A stretch of DNA of 64,000 nucleotides from Micromonospora sp. HNM0581 (GCF_012726175.1 NZ_JAASAD010000015.1:1-64000), one strand, 5' to 3'; counted from the first letter of the stretch, positions 38,774-47,860 are shown. The notes: generated from the sequence alone by a model not told the origin. Numbers and translations are program-made.

Positions 38774-39232
38774 GTGGACGCCATCGACCTCAACCTCGTG
38801 GATCTGCTCCGCGGCAACGCCCGCCTGTCGTACGCCGAGCTGGCCCGCCAGGTCGGCCTCTCCGCTCCGGCGGTGCACGAGAGGGTCGGGAAGTTGGAGT
38901 CCGGCGGCGTGATCCGGGCATACCGGGCGGAGGTCGAGCCGGAAACCATCGGTTTGGGCGTGACCGCCCTGATCGGCATCGTGGAGGACTCCGAGGCGGA
39001 CACCGACGACGTGCTGGAAGCATTCCGGGCCATGCCCGAGATCGAATCCTGCTACTTCATGGCCGGCGTCGAGTCCTTCCTACTCAAGGCCCGGGTGGGC
39101 ACCATCGCCGAACTGGAACAGCTGATCGTACGGCTGAACCGGACACCCGGGGTCGCCTCCACCCGCACCGGCATCGCGCTGTCGACCAAGTGGGAGAACC
39201 GCCCACAACCGGTCGCCCCGTCGACGGGCTGA
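38774..39232 (+). CDS. Lrp/AsnC family transcriptional regulator
   Basis: Protein of 152 residues. The N-terminal helix-turn-helix (DAIDLNLVDLLRGNARLSYA, ELARQVGLSAPAVHERVGKL) and the C-terminal RAM/AsnC ligand domain (VTALIGIVED, VESFLLKARVGTIAELEQLI) are complete. It is followed 38 bases later by a cysteine-desulfhydrase-like gene in the same direction. Lrp members that sense cysteine commonly control desulfhydrases, so it may activate its neighbour in response to cysteine. Confidence 0.92.
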   Translation: MDAIDLNLVDLLRGNARLSYAELARQVGLSAPAVHERVGKLESGGVIRAYRAEVEPETIGLGVTALIGIVEDSEADTDDVLEAFRAMPEIESCYFMAGVESFLLKARVGTIAELEQLIVRLNRTPGVASTRTGIALSTKWENRPQPVAPSTG

Positions 39233-39257
39233 ACCCCGACGCCGCAGGTCGGCTTGC

Positions 39258-39263
39258 TAGGTT
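39258..39263 (+). promoter_or_regulatory. -10 element of the desulfhydrase gene (leaderless)
   Basis: TAGGTT lies 7 bases before GTG 39271. It suggests that the desulfhydrase-like gene has its own start within the 38-base gap after the Lrp gene. Confidence 0.45.
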
Positions 39264-39270
39264 TCCCGGC

Positions 39271-40362
39271 GTGACTCATCTCGACCGGTGCGACGAAACC
39301 AGCCGACGGTGGGTGACCGAGGCGATCGCGGCAGTGGAGGCGGACGCGAACCGGTCCGCCGACACCCACCTGCTGCCGTTCCCGCTGCCCCGGCACTGGG
39401 GGATCGACCTCTATCTCAAGGACGAGTCGGTGCATCCGACCGGCTCGCTGAAGCACCGGTTGGCCCGTTCGCTGTTCCTGTACGGACTCTGCAACGGCTG
39501 GATCGGGCCGGACACCACGATCGTCGAGGCGTCGTCCGGTTCCACGGCGGTTTCCGAGGCGTACTTCGCCCGGATGCTCGGGTTGCCCTTCATCGCGGTG
39601 ATGCCGGCCAGCACCTCGCCGGAGAAGATCACCCAGATCGAGTTCCAGGGCGGACGCTGCCATCTGGTCCAGGACCCGTCGAAGGTGGTCATCGAGGCGC
39701 GTTGGCTCGCCGAGGACTCCGGCGGGCACTACATGGACCAGTTCACCTACGCCGAACGGGCCACGGACTGGCGGGGAAACAACAACATCGCCGAGTCGAT
39801 CTACGCGCAGCTCGCCCTGGAACGGCATCCGACACCGACCTGGATCGTGGTCGGTGCCGGAACCGGCGGCACCAGCGCCACCATCGGCCGGTACGTCCGC
39901 TACCGGCGGCTGCCCACCAAGCTCTGCGTGGTCGATCCGGAGAACTCCGCGTTCTACCCCGCGTGGCAGGCAGCCGACTGGTCGGTGCGCACCGGTCGGG
40001 GTTCCCGGATCGAGGGCATCGGCCGCCCGACCGTCGAAGCGTCGTTCCTGCCCTCGGTGGTGGACCGCATGGTGCAGGTACCCGACGCGGCCTCCCTGGC
40101 CGCGATGCGGTCCGCCTCGGCGGTACTGGGTCGGCGGGTGGGCGGCTCCACCGGTACCAACCTGTGGGGTGCCTTCGGCCTGATCGCCGGACTCCTCGCC
40201 GCCGGTCGGGCCGGCTCGGTGGTCACCCTCATCTGCGATGCGGGTGACCGGTACGCCGACACCTACTACGCCGACGACTGGGTGACCGCCCAGGGTCTCG
40301 ACCTGGCGCCGTACCTGGCCACCATCGACCGGTTCCTCACCGACGGTTCCTGGCCGGCCTGA
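39271..40362 (+). CDS. cds1: PLP-dependent cysteine desulfhydrase-like protein (Cds1 type)
   Basis: Protein of 363 residues, fold-type II PLP enzyme. The PLP Lys lies in VHPTGSLKHRLARSLFLY (about residue 58), the phosphate-binding loop in VVGAGTGGTSATIGRY, and the substrate loop in EASSGSTAVSEAYF. The sequence strongly resembles mycobacterial Cds1 (Rv3684), which degrades L-cysteine to H2S, pyruvate and ammonia, rather than CysK/CysM. It would tune sulfide and cysteine levels and redox. It is preceded by an Lrp-type regulator, which is the likely cysteine sensor. Confidence 0.82.
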   Translation: MTHLDRCDETSRRWVTEAIAAVEADANRSADTHLLPFPLPRHWGIDLYLKDESVHPTGSLKHRLARSLFLYGLCNGWIGPDTTIVEASSGSTAVSEAYFARMLGLPFIAVMPASTSPEKITQIEFQGGRCHLVQDPSKVVIEARWLAEDSGGHYMDQFTYAERATDWRGNNNIAESIYAQLALERHPTPTWIVVGAGTGGTSATIGRYVRYRRLPTKLCVVDPENSAFYPAWQAADWSVRTGRGSRIEGIGRPTVEASFLPSVVDRMVQVPDAASLAAMRSASAVLGRRVGGSTGTNLWGAFGLIAGLLAAGRAGSVVTLICDAGDRYADTYYADDWVTAQGLDLAPYLATIDRFLTDGSWPA

Positions 40363-40365
40363 CCG

Positions 40366-40995
40366 TCAGCGGGAGGTGGCGCGTTCGGCCAACCCCGGGT
40401 ATCGCAACACGTAGCCCCCCGGGTCGACCTCGACCTCGGCGCCGAAACCGCCGCTGGCGTACCGGAAGCGGCTCGGGCCCAGCCCGGTGTACACCTGCTC
40501 GGTGGCAAGCACGACCAGGCTGGGCACAAGCACCCAGGCCACGCTTATCGTGTACGCGGTGTCGGGCGGCGCAGTGTTCAGACCGAGCCGCCGCAGCGGC
40601 AGCGTGTTGAACAACGGTGAGCCGCCCAGGTCCACGTCGAGCGCGTCGGCCAGCCGATCCGGGTCCTCCACGCCGGGCAGCCCGGCCGGGGTGTGCCCGG
40701 CAGCGGCCAACACCGCGTCGAGGTCACCCTGCTCGGCGGCGGTCACCCGCCACCGCTGAGTGGCCCGTTCGAGCCGTACACTGCGCCGCCACCCGGCCCC
40801 CTCGACCTCGACCTCAAGGCGGACACTCGCCCAGTCGGCGTCGGTGGTCACCTGGTAGCGGCACGTGTAGGGCACCGGATCGACAGCCAGCTGGGTGCCC
40901 TGCGCCGCCAGACCGTGACCGTCGTCGACCAGGGCGTGCTCGGCACCGTCGGTGTCCGTGCGGGTCCACAGCAGCGACTTCGACGTGGTGGGCAT
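40366..40995 (-). CDS. Putative glycolipid-binding family protein
   Basis: Protein of 209 residues. The pattern CRYQVTTDADWASVRLEVEV (about 44-63), the FNTLPLRRLGL block and FRYASGGFGAEVEVDPGGYV near the end fit the putative glycolipid-binding family (PF06475). No signal peptide is seen, so it is probably cytosolic. The biochemical role is not established for this family. It is convergent with the desulfhydrase-like gene (3-base gap). Confidence 0.7.
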   Translation of the reverse strand: MPTTSKSLLWTRTDTDGAEHALVDDGHGLAAQGTQLAVDPVPYTCRYQVTTDADWASVRLEVEVEGAGWRRSVRLERATQRWRVTAAEQGDLDAVLAAAGHTPAGLPGVEDPDRLADALDVDLGGSPLFNTLPLRRLGLNTAPPDTAYTISVAWVLVPSLVVLATEQVYTGLGPSRFRYASGGFGAEVEVDPGGYVLRYPGLAERATSR

Positions 40996-41061
40996 GATCC
41001 GGACGTTACGCCACCCGGCGGAGCCGGGCAGCGTATGCGCCGAGGATCAGCACCGCGAGCG

Positions 41062-42507
41062 TCAGTAGCTGCGAGCCCGCGGACGGCCACCCGTACCGCG
41101 TCGGTCCTCTCGTGGCCTGTCGTGCGTGCCCCAGCCTTCCGACCGACCGCCCCGGTCACCGCCGAAGCGGCGCTCACCGCCCGGCCGGTCGCCGAAGCGA
41201 CGGGGAGCGCCGGGCCGGCTGCCACGCCGGGGCGGCTGCTCCGGCTCATCACGTACCGGCACGCCGCTCGGCTCCCGCGCCCCGGTCAGCTCAGCCAGCA
41301 CAGGGTCACCGAGGCGCACCCGGGACTGGGCCGGCTCCACACCGGCCTTCTCCAGCATCGCCAGCGTGGTGCGGCGCTGCTTCGGCAGCACCAGGGTGGC
41401 CACCGCGCCGGCCTCACCGGCCCGTGCGGTGCGGCCCGCGCGGTGCAGGTAGTCCTTCGGATCCTTCGGCGGGTCGACGTGCAGCACCAGCGACACCCCG
41501 TCGACGTGGATGCCCCGGGCAGCGACGTCCGTGGCGACCAGGACGTTCGTCCGCCCCTCACGGAACTCCGCGAGCGTGCGGGTACGCATCCGTTGGGTCT
41601 TGCCGCCGTGCAGTCCGCCGGCACGTACGCCCACGGCTGCGAGCTGCGTCACCAGCCGATCCACCCCCAACTGGGTACGGGCGAACACGATGGTCCGGCC
41701 CGCACGCGCGGCGATCGACGCGGTGACCGGGAACTTCTCCTGCGGCGGAATGAGCAGCAGGTGATGGTCCATCGTGGAGACGGCCGCGGTCGGCGGTGCG
41801 GTCGAGTGGGTGACCGGGTCGGTCATGAACCGTCGCACCAGCGCGTCGACGTCGCCGTCCAGAGTGGCCGAGAAGAGCAGTCGCTGTGTGTCCGACGGGG
41901 TCTTCGCCAACAGGTCGGTGACCTCGGGCAGGAAGCCCATGTCGGCCATCTGGTCGGCCTCGTCGAGCACGGTGATCTCGACGTCGTCGAGCTGGCAGAC
42001 GCCCCGGTCGATCAGGTCGGCGAGCCGCCCCGGGGTGGCCACCACCACCTCGACGCCGCGCCGCAGGGCGTCGATCTGCCGGTCGTACGGCACACCACCG
42101 ACGGCGGTCCTGAGGAACACGCCGACGGCCTTACCCAGCGGCAGCAGTGCGTCGTTGACCTGCATGGCCAGTTCCCTGGTGGGCACCAGGACGAGTGCCC
42201 TGGGATGCCAGGGCCGGGCCCGCTCACCGGCGGCCATCCGGGCCAGCAGCGGCAGTCCGAACGCGAGGGTCTTGCCGGAGCCGGTCTGTCCGCGGCCCAG
42301 CACATCGCGCCCGGCGAGCGCGTCCGGCACGGTGGCCTGTTGGATCTCGAACGGAGTGGTGATGCCCTGCCGGTCCAGCGCCCGGACCAGTTGCCGAGGA
42401 AGGCCGAGTGAGTCGAAGGTGACCGGAGTGGTCGTCCCGGCCGGTTGCGCTTCGGCGGGGAGGTCGGGGGAGAACGGGGGTACGCCGAGTTCAGCGGAGG
42501 TGGTCAA
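41062..42507 (-). CDS. DEAD-box RNA helicase
   Basis: Protein of 481 residues. Motifs in order: Q motif (FDSLGLPRQLVRAL...TPFEIQQ), GQTGSGKT (I), PTRELAMQ (Ia), TPGRLADL (Ib), VLDEADQM (II), LFSATLDGD (III), FARTQLGVDRL (IV), ATDVAARGIHVDGV (V) and HRAGRTARAG (VI). An Arg/Gly-rich tail (about 415-481) probably binds RNA. TTG 42507 was chosen as the start, with GAAAGG just upstream; an upstream ATG at 42600 would add an unconserved basic stretch. It probably remodels structured RNA during cold or ribosome assembly. Confidence 0.92.
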   Translation of the reverse strand: MTTSAELGVPPFSPDLPAEAQPAGTTTPVTFDSLGLPRQLVRALDRQGITTPFEIQQATVPDALAGRDVLGRGQTGSGKTLAFGLPLLARMAAGERARPWHPRALVLVPTRELAMQVNDALLPLGKAVGVFLRTAVGGVPYDRQIDALRRGVEVVVATPGRLADLIDRGVCQLDDVEITVLDEADQMADMGFLPEVTDLLAKTPSDTQRLLFSATLDGDVDALVRRFMTDPVTHSTAPPTAAVSTMDHHLLLIPPQEKFPVTASIAARAGRTIVFARTQLGVDRLVTQLAAVGVRAGGLHGGKTQRMRTRTLAEFREGRTNVLVATDVAARGIHVDGVSLVLHVDPPKDPKDYLHRAGRTARAGEAGAVATLVLPKQRRTTLAMLEKAGVEPAQSRVRLGDPVLAELTGAREPSGVPVRDEPEQPPRRGSRPGAPRRFGDRPGGERRFGGDRGGRSEGWGTHDRPREDRRGTGGRPRARSY

Positions 42508-42679
42508 GAAATGCCTTTCGAGCGGGGCGCATCTTCGCGATGTCCCGCTGCGACCGTGGTCGCCGGATCTTCCGCAAGATCGCCCATGGGCGCGTGTCAC
42601 GCGCCGGGTCAGTGATCGCCGTCAAGTGTACGGCGGATGGCGCCCGCCCACCCGCACCGTGACCGGGTAGTGGGCGGAC

Positions 42680-43819
42680 TCACCAATGATCGGCGAGCCG
42701 CGGGCCGTCGGCCGGGCCACCGCTCGTGCCCGCCAACGCGTCGTTCGCGAACAGCACCACGAGGACGCTGACCGCCACCAGCAGCCCCAGCGCGACAGCC
42801 ATCAGGACCACGACCCGCATTGTGCCGCGTGACCTCTCGGCCGCCGTGTCCGCCCAGCCCTGCGCCAGGATGTGTCCGGTCAGCGAGCCGGAGGTCTCCT
42901 GGTCTCCGGCGGGAAAGGCCACGGTCGCCGCACTGTCCGACCCGGCGTAGTACGCACTCAGTCCGGAGCCGCCGGGCCGTTGCGCCGGCGCCGGCCCGGT
43001 CGGGCGGTGCGTCTGTTCCGGTCCGGCCGGCCGGTGCGTACGCTCCGTAGCCGTGTGGGGCTGGACGCGTGGCGTCGAACCGGCGGTGGCCGACCCGCCC
43101 GACGCTCCGGGTGCGGGGTCGTTCCGGCGTCCGCCGGGGTTCGTCGGCGGCGGCCAGACGGGCAGGGACGGTGCCGGCACGACGGGAGCCGTGTCGGCAC
43201 CGGCAGGGCCGGCGGGCGAGATGGGCGGGGACGCGGCGGCGGCAGGCGTGCGCTGTGTGACGTCGACGGCTGGCGACGCGGCCCGGGCGACGCCGGCTGT
43301 CGCCGGTGCGACCCTGGCGGCGCCGACGACGGCCGGTGGGGGTGGGAACGGCGGCGCTGGCATCGGGCCCGGTGGCGGCGGCGGTGCCGGTACGGGTGGA
43401 CCGGCAGGCGGCGTGGGTGGGTCCGGGGGTGCGGGACGCGGGTCGGACGGCGGGACGGGGGCCGGTCCCGGCGGGTACGGGCCGGGTGGCGGCGGTGCCG
43501 GGGCCGGTGGGACCGGCGCGGGGGCCGGGGGCCGAGGTATAGGTTCCGGCGCGGGCGGCGTTGGTGGTGCGGCCGGCTCGGGTGGCTCGACCGGCTCCGG
43601 CTCGACGGGCTTGTTCGGCTCCGGTTGGGCGGGCTTGTTCGGCTCCGGTTGGGCGGGCGCGGAGCGGTAGACACCCGAGGTCGTGCCGCCACCTCCGGCG
43701 GAGTGCGCCTCGTCCACGCTCACGGGGCTGAGGTTGGGTACCCGCACACTTGCCCGCGCTGGTCCGGCTTCGGCCGGAGCAGGGGCCGGACCCACCGCCG
43801 GAACGTCTTGCTGCGTCAT
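42680..43819 (-). CDS. Proline-rich single-pass membrane protein
   Basis: Protein of 379 residues. It is mostly Pro/Ala-rich and disordered (about 50-210, with the repeat QPEPNKP seen twice), then a Gly/Thr-rich linker. A single transmembrane helix lies near the C-terminus (VVVLMAVALGLLVAVSVLVV, about 340-360), followed by a short outer tail. GGAGG lies 5 bases from ATG 43819. No known domain was recognised. Such proteins may anchor to or span the cell wall region. It lies next to the NlpC/P60 hydrolase gene, in the same orientation. Confidence 0.7.
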   Translation of the reverse strand: MTQQDVPAVGPAPAPAEAGPARASVRVPNLSPVSVDEAHSAGGGGTTSGVYRSAPAQPEPNKPAQPEPNKPVEPEPVEPPEPAAPPTPPAPEPIPRPPAPAPVPPAPAPPPPGPYPPGPAPVPPSDPRPAPPDPPTPPAGPPVPAPPPPPGPMPAPPFPPPPAVVGAARVAPATAGVARAASPAVDVTQRTPAAAASPPISPAGPAGADTAPVVPAPSLPVWPPPTNPGGRRNDPAPGASGGSATAGSTPRVQPHTATERTHRPAGPEQTHRPTGPAPAQRPGGSGLSAYYAGSDSAATVAFPAGDQETSGSLTGHILAQGWADTAAERSRGTMRVVVLMAVALGLLVAVSVLVVLFANDALAGTSGGPADGPRLADHW

Positions 43820-44053
43820 CGTCGCCTCCGCGCCAGGCCCGCACCCGGACCCGTGATGTCGGGCCGGGAGTGCCTGATTGACACCGTGCCACATCTCACC
43901 CGTGCGGCACACCCGGAGAGCCTGCCGCCTCGTGGGTGTCGTCGCCGTCCTGGTAGTTCATACATCGGCCTGCCCCGGTCAGGGGCGAGGTCGTGGTGTT
44001 CTCAGCCTCTGGGCGCGTCTCCTGCGAACGTCAGACGGAGGTGACGCCGCAGG

Positions 44054-45667
44054 TCAGCGTCCGCCGACCGGGGACGGGCTGGCAGCGGCGCCTGTCTGTG
44101 GTGCCGTGCTGCTCGCTGCCGCCGTCGTCGGGCCGGCCGTGGACGGCGCGACGCTGCTGGCCCCGACGGTCGGCGAGGTCGTCCTGGCCGCCGAGGTGGT
44201 GGCCGACGGGGAGGTGGTCGCTGACGGGGAGGTGGTCGCTGACGGGGAGGTGGTCGCTGACGGGGAGGTGGTCCGCGATGGACTCGCCGACGGTGTGGTG
44301 GAGCCCGACGGGGCTACCGACGCCGTCGGTGTGCCCGTCGGGCTCGGTGACGGCGACGTGCTGCCAGACGGAGTGGTCGAGGGATTCGGCGTCCTCGACG
44401 GCGTCGGTGTCGGCGTCGGCTTGGGGGTCGCTGGCTGCGACGGGGTGGGGGCGGACGTCGGTGCCGGCACAGCGCCCACCACCCGAGTCGCGGCGTAGAG
44501 CCGGGACCAGCGCACCGTGGAGATCTTCACCACATCACCTGTGGTCGGCGCGTGGATCATCTTGCCGCCGCCGACGTACATGCCGACGTGGTGAATGCTC
44601 TGCCAGTTACTTCCGGAAGCGAAGAAGAGCAGATCGCCGGGGAGAAGAGCGGTGCGGGGAACCGTCCGTGAACTGGTTGCCGCGTACTGGTCGCGGGAGA
44701 CCCGTGGCAGTTGCCGGTAACCCGCCGACCGGTACGCCGCCCACATCAGGCCCGAGCAGTCGAACGAATGCGGCCCCTCGGCCGCCCAGACGTACGGGTC
44801 GCCGAGTTGCTTGCGGGCGTACTCGACAGCGGCCTTCGCCGTGGCGTGGGCGACCAGCCCGTCTGCGGACTGGTCGACATAGTCGGCACCGAGCTGCTGC
44901 TCGGCGGCCTCCTGCTGGCGGACCAGGGCGACCAGCTGCGCCGAGTTCTCGTCGCGCAGCCTGACCAGTTCCGCCTCGGCGTCACGCAGCGCCTGCCGGG
45001 TCGCGGTGTACTGCTGCTGGATGCCCTGGAAGCGGGACTGTGCCGCGGTGTACGCCTGCGTCGCCACCTGCTCGACGAGCCGGGTGCGGGCCAGCTCCCC
45101 GTTGGCCGGTCCGGTGTCGTGATCGGCCTTCTCACCACGGTTGACCCGACTGAGCAGATCCAGGTCGCGCAGGTCGGTGGCGAAGCCGCCCGGTGGCAGG
45201 GCCGCCGCGGCTTTGATCGCCTCGGCGGCGGCCTGGTCGGCACGCTGCTGCGCCTGCTGAACCGCGCCCCGGGCGAACTCCACGTCCCGTTCGGCGGTGA
45301 GGAACTGGGCCTGCACCTCGTTGCGCTGCTGCTCCAGCTCCAGTAGTCGGGTGCCCAACTCGGCGACCCGGGCTTCGGCGGCGTTGATCCGGGTTTCCAG
45401 GTCGCTGGCGCCCGGGGTGCCGAACGCCGGGAGCGTCAGCCCCGAGGTGTCGTTGGCGGGCATGCCGGGTAGTTGGAGAGGGGCACTGGTCGTGGGGCGG
45501 GAGCCGGTGTCGGGGACGGTGACCGGGATGCCGGGCTCGGCATAGGCCGGAGCCGCGAGGACCGCGCTGGCGACCGCGGTGAGCAGGGCGGACCAGAGCG
45601 TCGGGCGTAGCACCGGTGAGACCACCGGAGCCGGTCGCCGCTGCCGTCCGCCCACACTGTCGATCAT
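44054..45667 (-). CDS. Secreted NlpC/P60 peptidoglycan endopeptidase (RipA-like)
   Basis: Protein of 537 residues. The signal peptide (about 1-43, ending APAYAEP) precedes two coiled-coil stretches (about 90-170 and 205-260). The NlpC/P60 domain (about 280-395) has the catalytic Cys in FDCSGLMWAAY and the His in HHVGMYVGGGKMIH. A long Ser/Thr/Pro tail (about 400-537) ends the protein, including a TTSPSA repeat. It would cleave stem peptides of the wall during growth or division, and the coiled coil probably restrains the enzyme as in RipA. GGAG lies 4 bases from ATG 45667. Confidence 0.93.
   Translation of the reverse strand: MIDSVGGRQRRPAPVVSPVLRPTLWSALLTAVASAVLAAPAYAEPGIPVTVPDTGSRPTTSAPLQLPGMPANDTSGLTLPAFGTPGASDLETRINAAEARVAELGTRLLELEQQRNEVQAQFLTAERDVEFARGAVQQAQQRADQAAAEAIKAAAALPPGGFATDLRDLDLLSRVNRGEKADHDTGPANGELARTRLVEQVATQAYTAAQSRFQGIQQQYTATRQALRDAEAELVRLRDENSAQLVALVRQQEAAEQQLGADYVDQSADGLVAHATAKAAVEYARKQLGDPYVWAAEGPHSFDCSGLMWAAYRSAGYRQLPRVSRDQYAATSSRTVPRTALLPGDLLFFASGSNWQSIHHVGMYVGGGKMIHAPTTGDVVKISTVRWSRLYAATRVVGAVPAPTSAPTPSQPATPKPTPTPTPSRTPNPSTTPSGSTSPSPSPTGTPTASVAPSGSTTPSASPSRTTSPSATTSPSATTSPSATTSPSATTSAARTTSPTVGASSVAPSTAGPTTAAASSTAPQTGAAASPSPVGGR
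44193..44282 (-). repeat. 18-bp tandem repeat in the NlpC/P60 tail
   Basis: GAGGTGGTCGCTGACGGG repeats at 44211, 44229 and 44247, with a one-base variant at 44193 and a degenerate copy at 44265. On the coding strand it encodes the six-residue unit SATTSP. Copy number could vary by slippage. Confidence 0.85.
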
Positions 45668-45916
45668 TGCGCTCCCCGTCCGGCGTTGCTCGGCCGCGCT
45701 CGGTCGGCGCGGCGTTTCGGGACGCTACCAGTGTGTGTGTCGTGTCCCATTCCGTCTTACCCCACCTGGTGCACCGGTGTCGATGTCCGGCCGGGTAACG
45801 GGAGGCTGAGAGTCTGTTGCCGACGACCACGGTGTGGGTTGCCGCAACGACCGACGTAGGCTCGGGTGGCGACCGCGCTCCGGTCGCGACCGCAGGTGGA
45901 AGGGGACGGGCTTTCG

Positions 45917-47086
45917 ATGGACGCCGGACTCAAGCGCGAGCTCGAAGCGAAGGTGTACGCGGGGGAGCGGTTGACCCGTGAGGACGGGGTGGCCCTCTAC
46001 GCCAGCGACGACCTGACCTGGTTGGGGCGGCTCGCCCACCACAGGCGCACCGAGATGAACGGCGACCGGGTGATGTTCAACGTCAACCGGCACCTGAACC
46101 TGACGAACGTGTGCAGTGCGAGCTGCGCGTACTGCTCTTTCCAACGCAAGCCGGGCGAGAAGGATGCGTACACCATGCGCATCGACGAGGCGGTGCGCAA
46201 GGCCAAGGAGATGGAGGACGAGCAGCTCACCGAGTTGCACATCGTCAACGGCCTGCACCCGACACTGCCCTGGCGCTACTACCCCAAGGTGCTGCGGGAG
46301 CTGAAAGCCGCACTGCCGAACGTCAAGCTGAAGGCGTTCACCGCCACCGAGGTGCAGTGGTTCGAAAAGATCAGCGGGCTCGGTGCCAGCGAGATCCTCG
46401 ACGAGTTGATGGACGCCGGTCTGGAGTCGCTCACCGGTGGCGGTGCGGAGATCTTCGACTGGGAGGTCCGTCAGCACATCGTCGACCACGCCTGCCACTG
46501 GGAGGACTGGTCGCGGATTCACCGGCTGGCGCACAGCAAGGGCATGAAGACGCCGTCGACGATGCTCTACGGCCACATCGAGCAGCCCCGGCACCGGGTC
46601 GACCACGTCCTACGGCTCCGCGAGTTGCAGGACGAGACCGGCGGCTTCCTCGTCTTCATCCCGCTGCGGTACCAGCACGACTTCGTCGACTCTGCGGACG
46701 GCAAGATCCGTAACCGGATCCAGGCCCGCACGACGATGGCCTCGCCGGCCGAGTCGCTGAAGACGTTCGCCGTGTCCCGCCTCCTGCTGGACAATGTGCC
46801 GCACGTCAAGTGCTTCTGGGTGATGCACGGCCTGTCGGTGGCCCAGCTCTCGCTGAACTTCGGTGTGGACGACCTGGACGGCTCGGTCGTGGAATACAAG
46901 ATCACCCACGACGCCGACTCGTACGGCACACCCAACACCATGCACCGCGACGACCTGCTGCACCTCATCTGGGACGCCGGGTTCCGCCCGGTCGAGCGCA
47001 ACACCCGCTACGAGATGGTCCGCGAGTACGATGCCCCTCTGGCACTGGCCGAGCGCCGGGCCGAGCCGCAACAGGTCTGGGCCTGA
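45917..47086 (+). CDS. mqnE: Aminofutalosine synthase
   Basis: Radical SAM enzyme of 389 residues. The cluster Cys lie in NVCSASCAYCSFQRKPGEKD (CxxxCxxC, about 72-79). VNRHLNLTN, LHIVNGLHPTLPWRYY and HGLSVAQLSLNFGVDDLDG are MqnE signatures. It joins the MqnA product to an adenosyl group from SAM to give aminofutalosine, the second step of the futalosine menaquinone route. GGAAGGGGA precedes the ATG. It is followed by two small membrane-protein genes in the same direction. Confidence 0.95.
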   Translation: MDAGLKRELEAKVYAGERLTREDGVALYASDDLTWLGRLAHHRRTEMNGDRVMFNVNRHLNLTNVCSASCAYCSFQRKPGEKDAYTMRIDEAVRKAKEMEDEQLTELHIVNGLHPTLPWRYYPKVLRELKAALPNVKLKAFTATEVQWFEKISGLGASEILDELMDAGLESLTGGGAEIFDWEVRQHIVDHACHWEDWSRIHRLAHSKGMKTPSTMLYGHIEQPRHRVDHVLRLRELQDETGGFLVFIPLRYQHDFVDSADGKIRNRIQARTTMASPAESLKTFAVSRLLLDNVPHVKCFWVMHGLSVAQLSLNFGVDDLDGSVVEYKITHDADSYGTPNTMHRDDLLHLIWDAGFRPVERNTRYEMVREYDAPLALAERRAEPQQVWA

Positions 47087-47095
47087 CCCGACGCG

Positions 47096-47101
47096 TACCC
47101 T
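47096..47101 (+). promoter_or_regulatory. -10 element of the 140-residue membrane-protein gene (leaderless)
   Basis: TACCCT lies 9 bases before ATG 47111, in the 24-base gap after mqnE. It could add expression independent of mqnE. Confidence 0.35.
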
Positions 47102-47110
47102 GGCACGACG

Positions 47111-47533
47111 ATGACCGAGCAGCAGAGTGCGTTCCCCCGTCGCGATGCCGAGGGGCGGATCCGGACCTTGAGCGACCTGCTGGGGGTCGGCCTGGCCGGG
47201 GTGGTCATCGGGCTGCTGGTGCTGGTGCTCTTCGACGTGGCCTTCGCGTGGCTCGGAGTCGGGGAGTTCGGTCAGGCCAACGGTTGGCTCGCCGTGATCC
47301 TGCCGGCCTGGCTGTTCTGGGAGGACTTCCGGGCCTGGGAGTTCGGTGCCCCCCGGGTGGTGGCCGCCCTGGTGGCGGTCGCGACGGCGGTGGTCTCCGG
47401 GCTACTGGTGGCCGGTGTGGCGACGGTGCTGCCGCCGCTGCTCTCCGGCGTGCTCGCCGCGACCACCTTCACCGTGGTGTACGCGATGATCTGGTTCCCC
47501 GGTGTGCGCTGGCTGGACAACCGGACCAGCTGA
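47111..47533 (+). CDS. Conserved four-helix membrane protein
   Basis: Protein of 140 residues. A hydrophilic start (MTEQQSAFPRRDAEGRIRTL) is followed by about four transmembrane helices (23-48, 60-73, 83-103, 108-130). An interfacial FWEDFRAWEFG lies between them. No named family was recognised. It is found directly after mqnE and before a DUF4229 gene, so a link to the menaquinone or respiratory membrane is possible but unproven. Confidence 0.75.
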   Translation: MTEQQSAFPRRDAEGRIRTLSDLLGVGLAGVVIGLLVLVLFDVAFAWLGVGEFGQANGWLAVILPAWLFWEDFRAWEFGAPRVVAALVAVATAVVSGLLVAGVATVLPPLLSGVLAATTFTVVYAMIWFPGVRWLDNRTS

Positions 47534-47569
47534 ACAGGGTGACGACATGAGCGAGTGGAGCGAACGAAC

Positions 47570-47860
47570 GTGAGTGCGGCGGTCAAGTACACGCTCGGCC
47601 GGATCGGTCTGTTCGTGGTCGTGGTGGCGGCCCTCTGGCCGGTCGACATGGACATCTTCCTCAAACTGATCCTGGCGCTGTTGTTCTCCGCTGCTGTTTC
47701 CTTCTTCCTGCTCAAAGGCTGGCGTGACGAGATGGCCGAGGAGATGGCCGCCGCCGCCGAGCGTCGCCGGGTGGAGAAGGAGCGCCTGCGGTCCGCGCTG
47801 GCCGGTGACGATCAGTCCGACAGCGCGCCGGACGACCGTCCCGCCGACGAGAAGAGCTGA
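47570..47860 (+). CDS. DUF4229 family membrane protein
   Basis: Protein of 96 residues. Two hydrophobic helices (VKYTLGRIGLFVVVVAALWP and IFLKLILALLFSAAVSFFLL, about 5-55) precede a highly charged helical tail (EEMAAAAERRRVEKERL). This is the DUF4229 pattern of actinobacteria, a family of unknown function. The GTG start lies within a GAGCGAACGAACGTGAG stretch, a sequence style often seen before starts in this genus. It is third in line after mqnE. Confidence 0.8.
   Translation: MSAAVKYTLGRIGLFVVVVAALWPVDMDIFLKLILALLFSAAVSFFLLKGWRDEMAEEMAAAAERRRVEKERLRSALAGDDQSDSAPDDRPADEKS

Noticed and set aside
40996..41110. Minus-strand hydrophobic stretch LTLAVLILGAYAARLRRVA overlapping the helicase 3' end
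   Set aside because: It resembles a membrane-protein C-terminus but has no start codon, no ribosome binding site and no upstream homology; probably chance in GC-rich sequence.
42872..44044. Plus-strand open frame of nearly 400 codons opposite the proline-rich gene
   Set aside because: The Gly/Arg-rich translation mirrors the Pro/Ala repeats of the minus-strand gene, which has a ribosome binding site and a transmembrane helix.
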